Source: an uncultured Succinivibrio sp. (lineage in GTDB: Bacteria; Pseudomonadota; Gammaproteobacteria; Enterobacterales; Succinivibrionaceae). Taken from it: a stretch of DNA of 8,560 bases. The number at the start of each line of letters is the position of its first letter. Position 1 is the first letter of the stretch. Below are positions 6,576-8,560 of the stretch, piece by piece. The stretch covers positions 1-8,560 of the forward strand of contig CAAGAC010000038.1 of the NCBI GenBank assembly GCA_900767695.1, written 5' to 3'. The notes under the pieces are model-generated. The model saw only the letters and a list, made by a program, of their open reading frames with translations, did not search any database and was not told the origin of the DNA. The translations under genes were made by a program, and so were the position numbers.

Positions 6576-6594
6576 GGCCGGCATTGCGCCGGCC
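6576..6594. terminator. Likely two-way terminator between convergent genes
   Basis: GGCCGGC (6576-6582), loop ATTGC and GCCGGCC (6588-6594) form a 7-bp GC stem. It is followed by TTAT on the plus strand, with a short T-rich run 5 nt beyond it on the minus strand. It sits between the stop codons of modF (plus) and the GlfT2-like gene (minus), just where both transcripts should end. The U runs are short, so efficiency is uncertain. Confidence 0.55.
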
Positions 6595-6600
6595 TTATCG

Positions 6601-8388
6601 TCATTCTTCTTCCAGGCCGAACTGCTTCTTCCAGAAATCCATTGAGGCCGAGACGTTCTTGTAGTCGGCGCAGAGCTTCTTGTAGTTGCGCTTGAACTTC
6701 AGAAACGCCTTCACGAAGGTGACGATCGCCTTGACGCCAGCCTTGGTCTGCCTGTGGGCAAAATAGCCGCACTCGTTGCGGTCGTCGTAGTAGTACACGT
6801 TGTCATGCCTGTAGATGAGGCGCTTGTCTGCCTCATTGTTCTTGGGCAGCGTCAGCGTGGTCTTCCAAGTGCATGACTCTGGCAGCAGCAGGCCATTGAT
6901 GGTGATGTGCCTGATGAACTTGTGTTTTGCAAGCTTGTAGAACTTCAGCTTGCGGTCATAGTCTTTCTCGAGGAAGTCCTCGGACTTGAAGTTCGTCGGG
7001 GTCTTCTTCTCGGAGAAAGGCAGCTTGGCGATGTAGGAGCGCGCCTCGCTCGCGTCAGGATCGGAGAAGAAGGTCGCCGCTCCTGCGCTGACATCGCTGA
7101 TGGCCCTGGCGATGGCGAAGCAGGAAGCGTAGTTGTAGGAGTAAAGCTGCGCGAAGAACCTGTGCCAGAGGTTCCTGAGCACGGTCTTCCTCGCCTTCGA
7201 GCCATTCTGGGAGAGGGTGATAAGCAGCTCTGAGCGCACTCCCAGGTAGCGCGTGAGCGGGCTCTCCTTGAGCTCAAAGCTCGGCACAAGGCAGGCGATG
7301 CCGATCTCGGAGACTATGTTGAACTTGTTCTGGAGCGAGAAGTAGATGTCGTCGCCGCGCACGAAGAACGGGAACGGCGCGTACTTGACCGCCGAGACGT
7401 TGAAGGCGAAATAGCACCATGCGCCGTAGTTCACAAAAGGATTCGGCTTGTTGATGCGAAGCAGGTTCAGCGTGTTGTCAAGGTCGACTCCAGAGTTGTT
7501 GAGGACCACAAATTTCTTCTTGTGGAACTCAGCTCCCATCTCGCGGATTATGTTCGGATGGTCTTCCTGCAGCAGGACGCCGGCGATTGCAGTCTGCTTG
7601 TCGGTCGCGTACTCGAAGATCTTCTCGGTGCGCTTGATGCTCTCAAGCAGGAGGTCGCCGTCGTCATCCATGAAGATGCAGTTGGTGAAGCCATTGTCCT
7701 GCACGTACTTGAGCCCGCGGGTGAAGCCGCCGGCGCCGCCCAGGTTGTTGTTTGGAACAATCGTGGCATTGGGGAACTTCGAGTAGTCGAGGTTCCTCGA
7801 GTTGTCGACGATGACCATCTTGATTGAGTCGGAGAAGCCGGGCTGGGAGAGGATCTCCTTGTCAAGGCGGGAATAGAAGGAGCCTACTTCCTCCTGATGG
7901 TTGAAATGGGTGACGACTATGCCCATCTTGACGCTGTTGAGCGGAGCGTCTTTCGTGCTGTAGCATCCACCCTCGAAGACGAACTCATCGGACAGCGCCA
8001 GCACGTCGAAGTAAATCAGGCCGTTGTCCAGGGAGTCGATGTCCTCTATCTCGATTACCTTCTCGCCGCCGTTTTCCGAATCGAAGTCCAGTTCGACCTC
8101 TTCAAGCCAGAGCTTGTTGCCAAGCCTGTTGCCTATGCCGATCCTCGCCACAGCCTTGCCTTTTCCGCGCAGCGTCAGAAACAGCGATTCAAGCTTGCAG
8201 TTTTTCCTCCAGAATGACAGGTCGAATGCGTTGTAGAACGTGTTGCCTGAGATCGAGTGATGTTTGAAAACAGTTATCTTCTTGTTTTTATAGTCATAAA
8301 AAGCGGAATTAATCTCGTGGGCAAAAAAAAGTTTGTCGGTGAAAGCGCTTCTGTTATCCTTGAAGATTATGTTTTGCAGAACGTTCAT
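6601..8388 (-). CDS. GlfT2-like galactofuranosyltransferase (family GT2)
   Basis: A 595-residue GT-A glycosyltransferase resembling bacterial and mycobacterial GlfT2, which builds galactan from UDP-galactofuranose at the cytoplasmic membrane face. The N-terminal part (about 30-145) is the beta-sandwich that precedes the catalytic domain in this group (FYNAFDLSFW, LTLRGKGKAVARIG). The catalytic part has IVVTHFN (157-163), VIVDNSRN (192-199), NNNLGGAGGFTRG (213-225), the metal-binding DDD (241-243), W324 and GDDIYF (345-350), which holds the likely catalytic aspartate. The histidine that normally closes the metal site is not found; CLVPSFEL (366-373) stands there. A basic, probably helical C-terminal part (about 400-595) follows. 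The ATG at 8388 is the first usual start after in-frame stops near 8478, but lacks a clear Shine-Dalgarno site. A T8 run lies at codons 20-22. The UDP-galactopyranose mutase gene (glf) that would supply its donor is not in the window. Confidence 0.8.
   Translation of the reverse strand: MNVLQNIIFKDNRSAFTDKLFFAHEINSAFYDYKNKKITVFKHHSISGNTFYNAFDLSFWRKNCKLESLFLTLRGKGKAVARIGIGNRLGNKLWLEEVELDFDSENGGEKVIEIEDIDSLDNGLIYFDVLALSDEFVFEGGCYSTKDAPLNSVKMGIVVTHFNHQEEVGSFYSRLDKEILSQPGFSDSIKMVIVDNSRNLDYSKFPNATIVPNNNLGGAGGFTRGLKYVQDNGFTNCIFMDDDGDLLLESIKRTEKIFEYATDKQTAIAGVLLQEDHPNIIREMGAEFHKKKFVVLNNSGVDLDNTLNLLRINKPNPFVNYGAWCYFAFNVSAVKYAPFPFFVRGDDIYFSLQNKFNIVSEIGIACLVPSFELKESPLTRYLGVRSELLITLSQNGSKARKTVLRNLWHRFFAQLYSYNYASCFAIARAISDVSAGAATFFSDPDASEARSYIAKLPFSEKKTPTNFKSEDFLEKDYDRKLKFYKLAKHKFIRHITINGLLLPESCTWKTTLTLPKNNEADKRLIYRHDNVYYYDDRNECGYFAHRQTKAGVKAIVTFVKAFLKFKRNYKKLCADYKNVSASMDFWKKQFGLEEE
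8323..8330 (-). repeat. Homopolymer T8 tract inside the GlfT2-like gene
   Basis: Eight T in the coding strand at codons 20-22 (Leu-Phe-Phe, written CTT TTT TTT). The frame is intact. Loss or gain of one base would stop translation early, so this is a possible slippage site. Confidence 0.75.
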
Positions 8389-8464
8389 GATGACGCTGGC
8401 ATCTTTGTGGCTAGAATTGATGCTCTTGGCCCGGCATCTGTCGTGCAGGCAAAGATATTGATCA

Positions 8465-8493
8465 ATTATAACCTATTACATCGGGTCTGTCCT
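8465..8493 (-). promoter_or_regulatory. Promoter of the GlfT2-like gene
   Basis: On the minus strand AGGACA (8493-8488, 4 of 6 to the -35 consensus), a 17-bp spacer and a perfect TATAAT (8470-8465). Transcription would begin about 70 nt before the ATG at 8388. The site lies just behind the possible stop codon of the gene upstream. Confidence 0.5.
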
Positions 8494-8560
8494 AAATCTT
8501 GTGGGATCGGTCCAGCCTGATCCCCATGTTCGACATGTCGATTAGCTTCAAAAAGAAGTA
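8492..8560 (-). CDS. Possible 3' end of an upstream gene, partial
   Basis: The minus strand is open from the window edge for 22 codons and ends in TAG at 8494-8492 (last residues DMSNMGIRLDRSHKI). I do not recognise the family, and 22 open codons can occur by chance. The short distance to the promoter of the next gene fits a gene end here. Confidence 0.25.
   Translation of the reverse strand, partial: YFFLKLIDMSNMGIRLDRSHKI

Noticed and set aside
8257..8520. 87-codon plus-strand open frame at the right end
   Set aside because: It is mainly antisense to the start of the GlfT2-like gene, covers its promoter, and shows no ribosome site or known domain.
8530..8541. 12-bp perfect palindrome TCGACATGTCGA
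   Set aside because: It falls inside the possible partial gene at the window end and away from a promoter; a single palindrome of this size is weak evidence for an operator.

Overview
The window is a GC-rich piece of bacterial chromosome. The first 16 bases match the 3' end of the Illumina TruSeq/P5 adapter exactly, so the left edge is a contig end from a short-read (draft or metagenome) assembly. The ModF-type double ATPase and the UspE-like tandem stress protein point to a Gammaproteobacterium. That placement is inferred from protein likeness only; there is no rRNA or other marker gene here.

Layout: a minus-strand block (about 17-3546) runs from an MsbA-family ABC exporter (3546-1729) to a GT4 glycosyltransferase (1688-513) to the start of a right-handed beta-helix protein (489 to the left edge). 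The spacers are short and the last two genes have strong Shine-Dalgarno sites, so this looks like one operon for making or exporting a surface glycan or glycolipid. The beta-helix gene is broken by an 8-G run: one G fewer would join its two halves. Next comes a minus-strand UspE-like protein (4638-3742) with its own terminator. It is divergent from modF (5025-6518, plus strand) across a 386-bp region rich in inverted repeats. modF ends in strong hairpins and converges on a minus-strand GlfT2-like galactofuranosyltransferase gene (8388-6601), which has a promoter-like site upstream. The last 70 bases may hold the 3' end of one more minus-strand gene.

How the parts fit: three or four genes belong to cell-surface carbohydrate assembly (MsbA-like flippase, GT4, beta-helix protein, GlfT2-like transferase). 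The UspE-like protein and ModF form a separate housekeeping or stress island between them. Several points deserve attention: two 8-base homopolymers inside glycan genes, one of which breaks the frame; a GlfT2-like enzyme with no histidine where the family has its metal ligand; a ModF whose first ATPase site lacks the catalytic glutamate and the switch histidine; and structured DNA between uspE-like and modF. Nothing here amounts to a clearly new defence or mobile system; no transposase, CRISPR array, tRNA or rRNA was seen.
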